Assembly (NCBI RefSeq): GCF_020886055.1
Contig: NZ_AP025184.1
Span: forward strand, 1,984,001-2,048,000
Source: Flavobacterium ammoniigenes
GTDB taxonomy: Bacteria; Bacteroidota; Bacteroidia; Flavobacteriales; Flavobacteriaceae
Direction: 5' to 3'
DNA: 64,000 nucleotides
Part shown: in pieces, positions 19,449-34,400 of the stretch
How positions within the stretch are numbered: position 1 is the first letter of the stretch
Layout: each line of letters starts with the position of its first letter
Position numbers and translations under genes: made by a program
Notes under the pieces: model-generated
The model's input: only the letters and a program-made list of their open reading frames with translations
What the model was told of the DNA's origin: nothing
Databases searched by the model: none

Positions 19449-22400
19449 TTATTTTATAAGCATGAATCGACCTTCTTTCTCAATTGTTTTGTCGTTAATC
19501 GTTTTTGCCATAATATAGTAACGGTAATTACCATTCTTTGGCTCTGAATTCACTTTTTCAATTCCGTTCCATCCCCAATCAGTAGGAAGAGAAGCAGTAT
19601 CTGATGTAATTTCATATATCAAATTACCCCAATTATCATAGATGTACATGCTTACTTCTTTAAGCCCTAATAAAGAAGGTCTAAACAAATCATTAATTCC
19701 ATCACTATTGGGTGAAAAAGCTGTTGGTAACATAATACCAGCACCCTGACCAACCGTAACAATTTCAGTTATGGAACGAGAACAACCAAATTGATTGTAT
19801 ACCGTTAAGGTAACAGGATACAAGCCGTCAATAGCATAAGTATGGAATACAGTTGTTATACTTTCTCCAGCACTATTTAGATTAATATCTTTTGGATTAA
19901 AAAACACTTTAAATGGACTATTATCGCCAAAATCCCAAACGATATGATCGTATTCAGCTGGTATAGTTGCGTTAGTTAATCCATTAGTAAACTTGATACT
20001 TTCATTTACTGAAACCGAACCATACGTAGTTAAATTAAACGATGTATAATCAATAGTTGGATTTACCATAGTTGTATTTACAGTTATTATATCCCAACAA
20101 TTTTGACTGTTCATTACTTTAATTATACCCGTTGGATTTGTTGGATTTGGAATAGATAATTCATAAAGATTATTACCTAAATTCAAATGTGATACTATCG
20201 TATTATTGTAGTAAAAAGTAAGATTACTATCTAAACTTGATACTGTTATTCTTACTTTTCCAGCGGTATTAGTACATAAATTTCCATCTAAACTAGTTGA
20301 ATCGATATGTAAAGTACTAAAATCTTGAATTGTAAATAAATACGGTTCGGTAGCACAATTATTACTATCTGTTACTGTTAAGTAGTAAAGTCCTGCTCTT
20401 AAATTACAAATATTAAAATAATTATTATTTGGAGGCACGATAGTATTTAAAACTTGTGAGGATGGATCTAGATATTGTAGCAAAAATCGTGTATATATAC
20501 CACTTCCACCAGAATAATTAAAATTAGCACATCCTAACGATCCATTACAACTTACATTAGCTGTAGAAACCAAAGCAATATTAATAGGTTGCGCTGGTAA
20601 AACGGTGTATGTTTTTGTTGGCAAAGGACAACCCACTGAATCAGTACCAGTAAGCGTGTAACTTCCAGCAACCAATCCAGTGATATTGGTTTGATTCTGT
20701 TGGAATCCATTTGGACCAGCCCAATGCACTGCGTAAGAACCATTTGTAGGTACCCCACCGATAATGGTAACAGAAATAGCACCATTACTATTAGTACTAC
20801 AGGAAACATTGGTTACTATTTCATTAGTTACAAACATTGGAATAGATATTTTTAACACTCCTGTTTTTACCACACTACAAGGTAAAGAGGTAATAGTATA
20901 ATTAAATATTCCTGCACTAGTAGGAGTTCCACTAATTATTAATTCCCCTGTACTTGGATTAAACACATAGGTAACACCTGCTGGTAATCCTGTAACTGTA
21001 GCTCCAGTAGCACCTTGAATGGTATATCGAATAGGTGTTATTGGTGAATTAAAAGTAGACTGACACAATGTTTGAAGATCAGTTCCTGTTGCCGAAATCA
21101 AGTCTATCGAAACAGCAGAATTCACATTTGAAATCGTTATATTTTGCGATATAGAACATCCTGCTGTAGTTATCGGAATAGTAAACGTTCCATTTACCGT
21201 TGGATTTCCTTGAATAGTATAAATTCCTGTTAATGAATCAAAAGTAATGGTTACACCAGTTGGTAAAATTGGTGGTACAATACCCGTTGCTCCTCCTCCA
21301 ACTGTAAATCGAATTGGTACAATTGGTCCATTCAAACACACTGCTTGATTCAGGGTAGTTGAAGCACCTAAGAAAGTAATGGTGGCAGCTGGTTTTATAT
21401 CCAAACTAATTGACGTACTTGCAGACGCACCACATCCACCTTGAGTAGTAATTACATAGTTTTGCGGTAAACTAGTCGCTACAGTTGGGGTTCCTGAAAT
21501 AGTAACAAGACCATTATTTGAATCAACAATAGCACTTACTCCTAAAGGCAATGCCGGACTAACTGTAACTCCTGTTATTCCTGAAGCTATAGCAAAAGAT
21601 ACTGGATCTATTGGATTGTTTATACAAGCAACCTGATTAGCGGTTCCAGATAAGAGCGCAATAGATTGTAACGGATTCACTTTAATTGTCCCACTAATTG
21701 TATTTCCACAATTGGTGGTAGAGGAAATAGTATACGGGAACGAACCACTTTGTGTTGGCGTTCCTGTAATAATTCCGGTTACAGGATTAAAACTAACACC
21801 TGTTGGTAATACACCAGTCAATTTTAACACCTCCGTTGACGGTGCTATTGCATATTTAATAGGCAATGCAAATGAAGTACCAATACATACTGTTGTATTT
21901 GGATTTCCTGAAACCAAACTAACAGTTGCGTTTTGTTTAATTTCTATAGTTCCTGTGTAGGTAGTTTGATCACATATTCCATACGATTGAATAGTGTAAG
22001 TATACGTTCCAACTTGACAAGAAGTGCCTGAAATAGTTAATACATTAGAAGCTATAGACCAAATAAGTCCTGTTGGTGCATTTGGTGAGAAGGTTACATC
22101 ACCACCTGTTGCACCACCACCTAAACTGTAGGATATTGGTTTTATTGCAGCACATGCACATACCGTTTGATTCACGGTTGTTGGCGTCAATATTGTAATG
22201 ATATCATTAGCATTAATAGTAAGTGTACCATTATAAGTACTATCGCAACCATTTACTGAACCTGCAGTATGAATTACATAATTGAAAACACCTGTAGCAG
22301 TTGGATTACCGGAAATAGTTACGGTATGCGATGTCGCATTGTATACTCCATTCACTCCAGCCGGTAAATTAGTGACATAAGCACTTGTTGCTGAACCACC

Positions 22401-25400
22401 AATTGTAAAAACCACTGGATTTATTGGACTGTCTTGACAAACCGTTTGACTTACTGCAATACCATTCTGAGGAATGATAGTACCTCCTTGCTGTACATTA
22501 ATGTAAGCCTCACTTGGTAAAGTTATAGTACTATTTCCACATGTTGAAGGACTTGACTCCCTAACATTCAATAAAGTCACAGTATAGTTTCCAACTGTAG
22601 TGGTTGGAATTGCAACTGAAACAGTATTACTTGTGGCTGTAGTTGATACTGTTTGAACAGCTCCCGAATTTATTCTGTACTGAAATACATATGGAGGAGT
22701 CGCATTGGATCCAGTAAAAGTAACTATAGGTTGTGCATCATTTTGGCAAACAGTAAAACTCGTTGGTCCAGAAATCGTTGCTGAAGGTAATGGATTTATT
22801 TTTACCACTACAGGCTTAACATTAGAACAACCGTTTGCATCAGTACCTTTAATAAAATAGGTGCCCGATGTTGTTATTGCTGATGGATTCACAATTGCTA
22901 TGGAAGTCGCATTATCGTTCCAATAACCATAAGTCAATCCTACACTAGAACCTGAAGTAGTATTGGTAATATTAATTGTATTAGGAACACAAACCTCAGC
23001 AGGATTGGTAACAATTAATGTAGGTAATGGATTGACTGTAATTACAGCACTTCCTGATTGTACCTGAGCACAACTAGTTGTGCTTCCATCCGAAACACTT
23101 ACTAAATTGTATGTATAGATACCCACAGTAGCAGATGGTACCGTAATGATAGCTGTTGAACCCGTTGATGTTATAGTTTGATTTATACCTCCATTTATAG
23201 TATAGGTAAAAGTATAAGGAGCAGTGCCTCCTGAGCCGGTAAACGTAATAGTAGGATTAGTACTATTAGCACATACTGCCGTGGTTCCAGAAATCGTTGC
23301 TTGTGGTAATGGATTTACTGTAATTACAGCTATACCTGTTTGATTTTGAATACAAGCCGATGCACTTGCATCTTGAACGCTTTGTAAGGCATAATTAAAT
23401 ACCCCTGCAACTGCAGTTGAAGCTTGAAGTGTGACACTATTTCCAGTTATTGTACTTATAGTTTGAGTAGCCCCTCCATTGATAGTATATCTGAATGTAT
23501 ATGGAGCTGTTCCGCCTGAACCTGTAAAAGTGATTAGTGGAGTAGCACTATTTTTACAAATCGTAGTTGTTCCAGCAATAGCTGCACTTGGCAGCGGATT
23601 AACCACAACAGTTACTGATTTTATATCATAACATCCAAAGCTTGAAGTGGCCTTAATATAATAAATTCCTGAGCTAGCTGTTGTTGGCGTTAAATATGGG
23701 ACAGTTGCCGAAGCATCTCTCCAATACGTATACACTAAACCAGTATCTGATCCCGTTGTAGTAGCAGTAATATCAACTGTGTTAGGTGCACAAATGGCTG
23801 CTGGTTGATTTACAACTAAATTAGGAGTCGGATTCACTACAATAGTAGCAACACCTGTTTGTGATTGAGTACAAGAAGTAGCACTTGCATCTTGAACACT
23901 AACTAAATTATAAATAGCAGTACCCGAAATAGCAGTTGATGAAGTGATACTAGCATTGTTGCCACTGCTAACAATAGTTTGATTTGCTCCACCATTAATT
24001 GTATAGGTAAACGTATATGGAGCCGTACCGTTAGAACCAATTAAAGTAACTACTGGATTTGCATCATTTTTACATACCGAAGTTGATCCTACAATTGAAG
24101 CCAATGGCAAAGGATTTACCACTACTGGCAACACAATTTGTTTTGCACAACCATAGGAATTCGAAGGTAAAGTAATAGTGTAATTTACCGTCTTAGCTGT
24201 AGAAGTAGTATTAATTAAAATTTCATTAATCGAAGCGGTACCAGATGCTGCAGCTAAACTTATTCCTGTCACAGAAGCGCGACTCCAATTAATTACTCCT
24301 GCTGTCGATGAACTTGGGGTATAATTAAATGTGCTTCCTGAGCAAAGTCCTACAGCAGCAACTGAAGATGTCAATACTGGAATTGGATTCACCACAACGA
24401 TCACTGATGCTTGGTTTGAACAAGCCGTTGCGTTAGGTCCAGTAAGAGTAAATTGATACACCACATTAATAGGATTTGAAGTAGTATTAATCAAGGTTTC
24501 GCTTATATTACCATTTCCTGAACTAGCTGGATTAGCAATTCCGCTTTGTACTGCTCTAGACCATGCAAAAGTAGATCCTGAAGTACTCGAGGTTGGTACA
24601 TAATTAAATACCGTATCACTACAAATTGCTGAAGGAGTTAATGAACTCGACAAAGTTGGTTTGGCAACTATTGTAATTGGATAATTTACAGATGCCGGAC
24701 CTGCCCCACAAGCATTATTCACAATAACACTTAAATTACCGGAAACATCAGTTAATTGATAGTTAATAGTAATGGTATTAGAAGCTGTTAAAACAGTTGA
24801 TCCATTAGGTAAAGTCCAAGAATAACTTGTAGCCCCTGGAATAGGCAAAGCTGTATATACAACACCTGTAGCTCCCGCACAAACTGCTTGTTGACCACTT
24901 ATTGTGGTTGCTGTTGGTAATGCATTCACTGTTACAGCAAAACTAGAAATTGATCCATTTCCACAACCATTAGAACCAAAAACAGATACATTTCCTGATA
25001 AAGAACCTAATCCGTAACGAACTATAATGGTGTTCGTGTTTTGACCTGAAACTAAAGTTGCTCCTGAAGGAACTGACCAATTATAAGATACAACACTCGA
25101 ATTTACAGGAACGGTATAAGTTACTGTAGCCGAATTGCTTTGACAAACAGTATTCCCCGCACTTGATGTTACTGGTCCTAAATTAGGGATAGAACAATTT
25201 ACTGTAAGTGTAACTGAATCCGAATTCGAACTAGTACTACATGCTCCTACCCCATTAACAGTTAACGTCAATACATCAGAAGTACAACTATTACTAAATG
25301 AATTGTATAAAACCGGATTCCCTAAGGTAAAAGTTCCTGAACCTGAAGTCGTCCAGTTTTGAGTTCCTCCATTAGTTACAGTTGTTCCGGTAATTGCAAA

Positions 25401-28400
25401 AGCGTCAATTGGTTGACCTGCAATATAACAAGTTGTTCCACTTACACCCGCTTCAACTACAGGTAAAGCTTGGATATTTATTGTGATATCTTCATATACT
25501 GCAGTAGATGATGGACATCCTGGTTTTGGATTTACAAACAATCTAACAACAGCCGTTTTATTAGTAATTTCATTAGATGATACTCCGGAAACATAAACCG
25601 GACTTAATGCTGCATTTGAATTAGCAACTATACTTCCTGGTCCACTTTGAACACTCCAATTAACAGACTGATAATTAGAGGCAGTTCCTGTCAATGTAAT
25701 TTGAGAAGTATTGGCACATAGTTGAACATCGCTTGCCGAAACTGTAGGTTTCTTGACAATATCCAATCGAATTATACTTGAATTAGATGGACAAGTCGAA
25801 TTACTTGCTCCGGTCAATTTCAAATACACATATCCTAAATTAATATCATCTGAATTTGGATTATATGTTGGGTTCAATGCCGTCGCATCGCTAAAAGATC
25901 CTGCTTGATAAGTTCCGCTAGAAGTACCCGTACTATTTTGTGCACTGATCCAACTCAAAGATCCCGTATTATCAGCAGTCGCTTGAGAAAGTGTAAAAGT
26001 ACTTCCTTCGCAAACAGAAGCATTTACTCCTGCATTTACTCCTGTTCCTGGTGCTATAGTTAACTCCATGGTATCTGCTACCAATGCCGTACAACTTGGA
26101 TTGGCTACCTTTAGAGTAAGATATACTTTTCCTGAAGCAATATCCGCTACACTAGGTGTAAACGTTGGATTCACCGAATGTATATTTGAAAAAGTTCCCG
26201 TTGCTAATGTTACACCATTGACATCACGGTAAGCAAACCATTCTATGTTGGCCGGAGTATTGTTATAATTGGCTGCAGTGGCATTTACTAAATTGTATGA
26301 TGAGGTTTCGCAAATTGTAACATCTGGGCCAACATTTACAGTTGGCAAAGGAGAAATTGTTACAGTCATGTCATCAACCACCTCTCCTAAACAAGGACTT
26401 GGGTTAGTAGCATGTAAAGTTAAAGTTACCACTCCACTTTCATTAATCCCTGGAAGATACTCTGGAAATAGAGTATTGATTGTAGAGGCTTTTATTGTAC
26501 CCGTTCCATTTTCTGTCCAATAGAAAGAAGTAGCCGTAGTATTGGCGCCATTATTTAATACAATCGAATTACCTTGGCACACCACAATATCCGAACCGGA
26601 ATTCGCAGTAGCTTTTGGTCTCAAATTCACTTTTATAATCTGAGTTGCGGTCGCAGAACATCCTGTTAGCGGTTGTGCAGTAACAGTAAGATTAACAAAC
26701 CCATTAGCAATTTCAGCATTTGTTGGAGTGAAAATCGGAGTTTCTGTACCCCCATTTGTAAGGGTTCCTAAAGTACTCAAACCAGTGGTATCTGTCCATG
26801 AAATAGATGCTGCATTAGTTACAGTTAGCAAATCAGGTAATGTAAAGGTTTCACCACAAAGAGTTATTTCTGTAGCAGAAGCTTGAATAATTGGGTTTTT
26901 ATTGACATTAATAACCATTTGATCGACAACTGCTACTTGTGCGCAATTGGCATTTGGCATTGCAGACAAAGTCAGTGTAACCGAAGTCAAGTCATTAGAT
27001 CCTAAAGTATAGGTAGGGCGAATTCCTCCGTTTGAATTGGCGTAGTTAAACGTTCCATTTCCGGAACTAGTCCAGGAAACTGTATTGTAATTAGTTGCTG
27101 TAGCTCCTGATAAACTCACCGTACTTGCTTGACAAGCCGTTTGATCAACACCTGCAAATACTTGAGGTTTTGCATACAAAGTTAGAGTTGATGAATCCAC
27201 AACTTGTGAACAACCATTAGTTCCTGCTGCAGTTAAAAATACGGTTATCGTATTTACCCCAGAGTTAGTAGTATAATCCGCTGGATTAGGAATGTATTTA
27301 GCTTGCAACGGATTGCTAGTCGTTTGAATACTTCCAGCTCCATCGGTAGTCCAAGTATAATTAGTGCCATTGGTAGCCGTTCCATTCAGTGTTACAAAAG
27401 CAACTCCTTCACAAATAGTTTGAGCAACTCCCGCGTCCACTACTGGCGATGGGTTTATGGTAACTGTCACCGTATCTGAAACTGGTGTAGGACATTGGGC
27501 TGCTCCTTGAACTGTCAAAGTCAAAGTAACAGTACCAGATGCACCAACATTTGGTACAACAACCGGTGATAAAGTAGTTTCAGTTCCTGATCGAATAGTC
27601 GCCGGTCCAGAAATAACCCAATCAAAAGTAGCACCTGATGGAACACTTGCGCCTGAAATAGTATGAGTAGCCGTTTCACAAATGCTAGCATCTAAGCCGG
27701 CATTTACAATTGGACTTGGAACAATCGTAACTACAACTTCAGAAAAAGCATTAGCGCAAACTGAATTTAAAGCGGTTGCTGTAAGTCGTAAACTTACATT
27801 TCCTGATTGAGATGCAGTAGGTGAATAAATCGTTGCGGTGGTTGAATTAGGTGCAAAACTTCCTAGACCATTAGAAGAGGTCCACGTTAATGCACTATAA
27901 TTTGAAGCCGTTACATCGGTAGAATTTAAAGTTAATGTTTGTCCTTGACAAATAGTTCTGGTTGCTGGTGAAGTAACCACAGGTCTAGGAATGATTGAAA
28001 TGGTTTTAGATGCAACAGCATTGATCCCACATTGGTTATAACCCGTTGCCGTTAGTGTTAATGTAACATCACCTGTTTGTCCTGGTGCCGGATTATAAAT
28101 AGGATTTAAACTATGAATTGTACTTACATCCAAAGTTCCTGGACCAGTTGCAGACCAAGTTATAGCCGAATAATTTGTAGCCAAAGCCTCTCCATTTACT
28201 AGAGTATATGACGTCCCTTCACATATTGCAACTGCGGGACCAGCACTTGCTGTAGGTTTTTTTAATATTGAAATAACCAGGGTATCTACTACTTCTGGAC
28301 AATTGGAATCACTCACTCCATGTAAACTAAGTACTACCGTACCATTTAAAATATCAGCCGCACTTGGAATGTATGTCGTTGCAGCTGTATTCGGATTCGC

Positions 28401-31400
28401 AAAAGTTCCTGAAGAACTGCTAGTCCAATACACGCTAGAAATATGTGATACAGCTCCTGATAATGTAACCGAACTACCTTCGCAAATAGTTTGATCAATT
28501 CCAGCATTCACAACTGGTTTAGGATCTAAATTTAAAATAATAAAGTCGGTAACTGAAGAGGCACATGGCGCCAAAGCAGCAGCAGTAATTGTCAAAGTAA
28601 TTCGAGTTCCCGCAGCTACTTCTGCAGCGCTTGGTGTATAATTCGGATTTAATATTGAGGGATTACTAAAAGTTCCTTTGTTGGTTCCTGAACTAGAATT
28701 AGAACTCCATGTGATTGTTCCTAAATTTTGTCCTGTCACTCCTGTTATTGCAAAAGCTTCACCAGCACAATTGTGTCGGGATTCGATTCCTGCATCAAGT
28801 ACTGGTTTAAGTTGTATCGTTACCGTTTTAGTAGTTGTTGCAGCGGCACAAACTGGATCACCAGTAGCCGTAAATCGTATGGTAAAAGTTGCGGTATCAT
28901 TAGTGCCTGGAGTATATAAAGCTGTTGTAGTATTCGCATTGGTAAAAGTTCCATTAGAAGTACCAACTGTTGTCCAAAGTACCGAAGTTGCATTCGTAGC
29001 AATGGCAGTGGCAGTAAACACATTTCCTTCACACAGCACTCCGGTTGGTGCAGTAGTTACCGTTGGAGCAGGTTTAATTGTGATAGTGATTTCTTTATAA
29101 TCAGTCAATCCACAAAGTACGTCTGATTTGGCCAATAAACGCAACGTCACAGGTGATGCTGAGGCTAAATCAGCTGCAGAAAAATTGTAAGTAGTTACCA
29201 AAGCTGTATTATCGGCAAATGTACCTGTTCCGGTAGTTGTCCATAAATAGGTAGTACTAGCAGTCGTGTTGGCAACAGAATTGCCATTAAGAGCATATGA
29301 TGTTTGGGTATTACAAATCGTATCCACCAATTTTACAAAAGTGACTAATGGCTTCTTCATCACATTTAAAGTGAATTGAGCAGTTGTAATTTCGGTACAA
29401 GGTGAATTGCTTGCTGCACTTGCCTCAATAATGACAGTAGTACTAGAAGCATCTGGAGTATAAATTGGTGTTGCCGTATTAGTCCCTGATAATGTTCCTG
29501 ATCCAGATACTATTCTCCAGCTAATATTTGCTGGGTTGTGGTTTGCAAAAATGGCATTAAGCTGTTTTGGCGTATTCTCACAAAAAGTATAATTAGTTTG
29601 TGTTGTATTTATTGTGGCTTTCTTAGTTATATTTACTCGAATCGTTTTTACTATTGGAGTAGCACACGGATTGATAGGTGTTACTGTCAATGTTAATATC
29701 GCAAAACCTGTAGTTTTATCAGCTGCAGAAGGTGTGTATACTGGTGTAAAAGTACTAGCACCTGTTAGTGAACTTGGGTCTGTTGTAGTCCATTGAACCG
29801 AATCAATAGATGTAGGATTCACAACATTAATTTGACTTAATGGCACTTGGTAAGTAGCCGTTTCACAAATAGTAACTTGGGTAGGACTTACGGTAATTAC
29901 TGGATTTTTAACAATTAAATGTTCAACAGTTGATGTTACCGTTCCCACACAAGGAGCAATTGCATCAGCTGTAAGGGTTAGTAAAACTCGTCCACTTGCA
30001 ATTTCATTTGCACCCGGAGTATATTCTACTACTCTAGTCGTAGGTGAAGTGGTAAAAGTTCCATCACCTCCATTTTTACTCCAATTAATATTGGTTACAT
30101 TAGTTGTTATGGCATCCGCTGTTGTAATCACAGTTCCTTCGCAAAGGGTTTGAGAAGCACCTGCGTTTACAATTGGTTGACGTTGCACTGGAATACGAAC
30201 TGTTTTAACCACATTGGCACTGCAAGGCGCATTAGGAATTGCCGTTACTGTGATATCTATGTAACCATTAGAAATATCTGTGGCGCTTGGTGTTACTAAT
30301 GGTGTCAATGAAGTGGCATTAGCTATGGTTGTTCCGGTCGTTGAAGTCCAAGTATATGAAGCTGCATTAGTTACTGTAGTACCTGAAACCAATACATTAG
30401 TAGCATCTTGACAAATCGTAGGTTGCGGACTAACTATTGTAACTATTGGTGATTTAACCAAATTAACTAAAGTTGTAGTAACCAATGGAACCGAACAAGG
30501 TGCTATTGAATTTGCAGTTAATGTTAAGGTAATCGGTGAATTTTGAACATCTAAAGCCGAGGGGGTATAGGTTGGATTAATGGTATTATCCACATTAAAA
30601 GTTCCCGATCCAGATGAAGTCCATCGTAAACTACTTATTGTTGTCATTGTAGCTGTTGCCGTTGTGATAGTAAAAGGTAAATCACATTGTGTAAGACTCG
30701 GACCAGCACTCGCAACTGGCTCAGCAATAAAACTTAAAACAAATGATTTAGATTGTTGTGTTGCACAAGGACTCACAGGCATTACATACATAGTCAAAGT
30801 AACCGAACCATTGGCTTTATCGATTGCTGACGGAAGGTATATTGGATTTTTAGCATCGAATGTGGTGGTAAACGAACCGGTTCCACTCGATTCCCAGCGA
30901 ATAGATCCAGCTAAGAAACTATTGGTGATAGTAGTCCCACTGATAGCATATTGATTAGCACTTTTACAAAGAGAAGCACTTGCTACCGTAGTAATAACTG
31001 GCAATTTTTGGAAACTGATAATAACATCATTGGAAACTGGATCTTGGCAAGAATAACCATTGGCAGTTAATGTCAAAGTTACTGAACCGCCCGCTAAATC
31101 TGTAGAAGATGGAGTATACACCATTCCATTCATTGAAGTAGCATTAGTAATTGTTCCTGAACTTCCATTAGAAGACCAAACTACAGTGGCGTAATTAGCT
31201 GCAGTGGCAGTAGTAGATATATACGTCCCATTTTCACAAATAATTGCATCTGGTCCTGCATTTGCTTCAGGCTTCTTTATAAAATTTAAAGCAATTGTAT
31301 TGGTAGTTGACGAATTACAATTGGCTGGTGTTCTTGATGCGGTTAAAGTTAAAATCACAGAACCTCGAGATAAATCGGCAGCATCAGGGATATACGAATT

Positions 31401-34400
31401 CGTTGCAGTAGTATTTGAAGGTGAGGGTGTTGTAAAACTTCCACTTCCTGAAGTTGTCCAAACCAATAAATTAGGGTCGAAATTAGTCGCAACAATTCCA
31501 GAGTAAGCACCCGTACCTGAAATCTGAACCGGAACTCCTGCAATGGTACAAATATCTTGTTGTGAGTTCACTACTGAAATTCTTGGAATTTTATTGATGA
31601 TCAAATTCACTTCAGCAATTGCGTCTATTGTGCAAGGTGAATTTCTCTTGGCCGTTAAAATTAATTTTACCGAACCGTTATTAATATCATTTGCCCCAGG
31701 TGTATAGGTTGGAGATAATGTATTTCCTCCTGTAAAACTTCCTCCCGTATTTGAAGCAGTCCATTCTAAGCTTTCATAATTAGTTGCAGTAGCAGTACTA
31801 ACTGTATAGGTAGCTCCTTCACAAATTTGAGGATTAACCGCACTAATACTAGCCGTTGGTTTTTGTATGATCGTAACGGTTGTGGTAGCTACTGACGGAA
31901 CCGTACATGGAAATTGAGGTTGCGCTGTTAATGTATACGTTATCGTACCAGAATCTGTAACAGAGGAAACATAATTTGGAGTCAAAGTAGCTGTATTATT
32001 AAATACTCCACTTCCTGAACTTTTTGACCAACTAACTGCACTATTATTAGGTGCTGATCCATTTAGATAAACCGTTTGACCTTGACAAATTGTTTGTGCA
32101 GTGCCTGCATTAGCTACAGGATTTTTTCTTATAGTAACGGTTACCATACTTTGAGCGTCAGTACAACCCAATTTCTTTCCTTTTAAAGTAAAGGTAACGG
32201 ACCCATTGATTATATCAGAAGGACTGAAAGTATAGGTAGGATCTTCAGCAGTTGCATTATCTAAAGTTCCTGATCCATCATGTGTCCAAACTACAGAATC
32301 CGTAAATGATTTAGAACCATTCAAAACATAAAACTGTTGTGTCTCACAAACGGTGACATTCGGACCAGCACTTACAGTTGGGGCCCCATTGATTTTATAA
32401 ATAACACTATCCGTTACATTGGGTCCACAACCATTGTTGGGAGTGACAGTAGCCGTAAAAGTAACAAACTGATCACGATCTGAAGCGGATGGATTGTATA
32501 TTGGCGAACTCACAGATGGATCTACAAAACTTCCCGACCCTCCCGATTTAGTCCAAGTAATAGTCCCCGCATTTTGAATATTTGAAGTAATTGTAATTGG
32601 ACCTTCACAAACTGTTCGATCAGGACCTAAATCGACTGTTGTTTGATCAATCGTAATTTTTAAATCTTTACTAACGATTGTATTACATGGGTTTTGCCCT
32701 GTAACATTTAATCGAACTATAACAAATCCATTGGCAATTCCAATAGAACTTGGTGTAAACATAGGACTTAAAGTATTGGCATTTGCTAAACTACCTCCAT
32801 TTGCAGGAATTACTTCCCAATTATATGAAGCATATAAATTAGCAATAGACGCTACAATTGTTTGATTTGTAGCTATATCACAAATACTAATTTGAGGAGC
32901 TCCATTTATGCTAATTATAGGCAAAGGCTGAACTGTTATAGTAACACTACTCGATTTGGAACAAGCTGTTGCTGTATTGGTTTCTGTTAGTGTATAGGTA
33001 GTAGTTGCGGTTGGGGTAACGGATGGATTGGAACTAGTAGAAGTAAAACCTGAAGGATTACTCGACCAAGAATAGGTATTCCCAGTTACCGGACTAGCGC
33101 CAAGGTTTACTATATCACCCTCACAAATAGTTTTATTGGATATAACGGTTGCTGCAGGAAGTGGATTAGTAGTTACCTCGAATTGATCTTGTGTTATACA
33201 ACCGGAAGCAGTATTAGTTACCGTGTAAGTAAAAACCTGAGTTCCTAAAGTAGTAAATAAAATTGAAGATGTAGGAGTAATACTTGAGTATCCTAAATTT
33301 GAGGTCAATGAATAGGTCTGTCCTGCGACAAAAGTATCACCAAAGGATCTTGTAGTTCCAATGCAAATTTCTTGATTAGGAAAATCAGTAACTATTGGGG
33401 TATCCTTAACTAGAATAGTAACGGCATTGGAAAAGGCCGAAGGACAAACTCCACTTTTAACTTCAACTCGGTATTGAGTTGTTTGAGTTAAAGCAGGTGC
33501 TGAAAAACTAGTTGTTGTTGCAGCGATGTCAGACCAAGTGGCGCCGTTATTTGTAGATTGTTGCCATTGTACCACCTCTCCTACTTTGCCCGTCAAATTC
33601 AATGCACCACCAATTATATTTTTACACACACTTGAATTAATTGCTGATAAAGCACCCCCATTTGAAACAGTTGACACCGAAATCAATGCGGGTGTTGAAT
33701 AAGAAGTTGACCCTCCACTTTGAACTACAGCTCTATAGTACAAAGATGCTGTTACGTTAGTGGCTGTAAAGGTTGCATTTTGTACATTGAAATCGGTAAC
33801 ATTAGTTGAAAAATCACTAACCGATGAAGATTGCCATTTGACAATATTTCCTGTATAACCTGCTGCTGTTAATTGGGTTGAATTCACTCCAGAGCAAACT
33901 GTAGAAGTTCCAGCAATACTTCCTCCTACAGAGTCAGCAAAAACAGAAACAGCAACAGCGGTTCTTGCTACACTTTCACAGCCATTTATTTTTTGAGAAG
34001 CATAATAGGTCCCTGTTGTCAAAAGAGCGGTACCCGAATAAAGTGTACCTCCAGATAGCGAATCATACCAGGCAGGAATACCCAGACTAGTAATTGTAAG
34101 GTTATTTACTGTTTTATTTTGAGAAATCAAAAAAGTTTGCGCAATAGCTGATGGCGCAGCAGGTGTAGTTGCTACATTCACAACAACCTGATCTGTATTA
34201 GAACATCCATTGGCTCCCACTCCTGTTACCGTATAGGTGGTAGTAGTTGATGGAGAAAAGGATACAGCATTAGTCACACCGTTATTCCATGTATAAGAAG
34301 TCGCACCACTTCCTGATAAGATAACCGAATTACCGGCACAAATGGTTTGATCTACTCCAGCATTTACTGATGGCAAAGCATTAATTGAAATTAAATATGA

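Noticed and set aside
28678..29100. Antisense reading frame of 140 codons within the giant gene
   Set aside because: Same reason: a compositional shadow of Thr/Val-rich Ig-like repeats.
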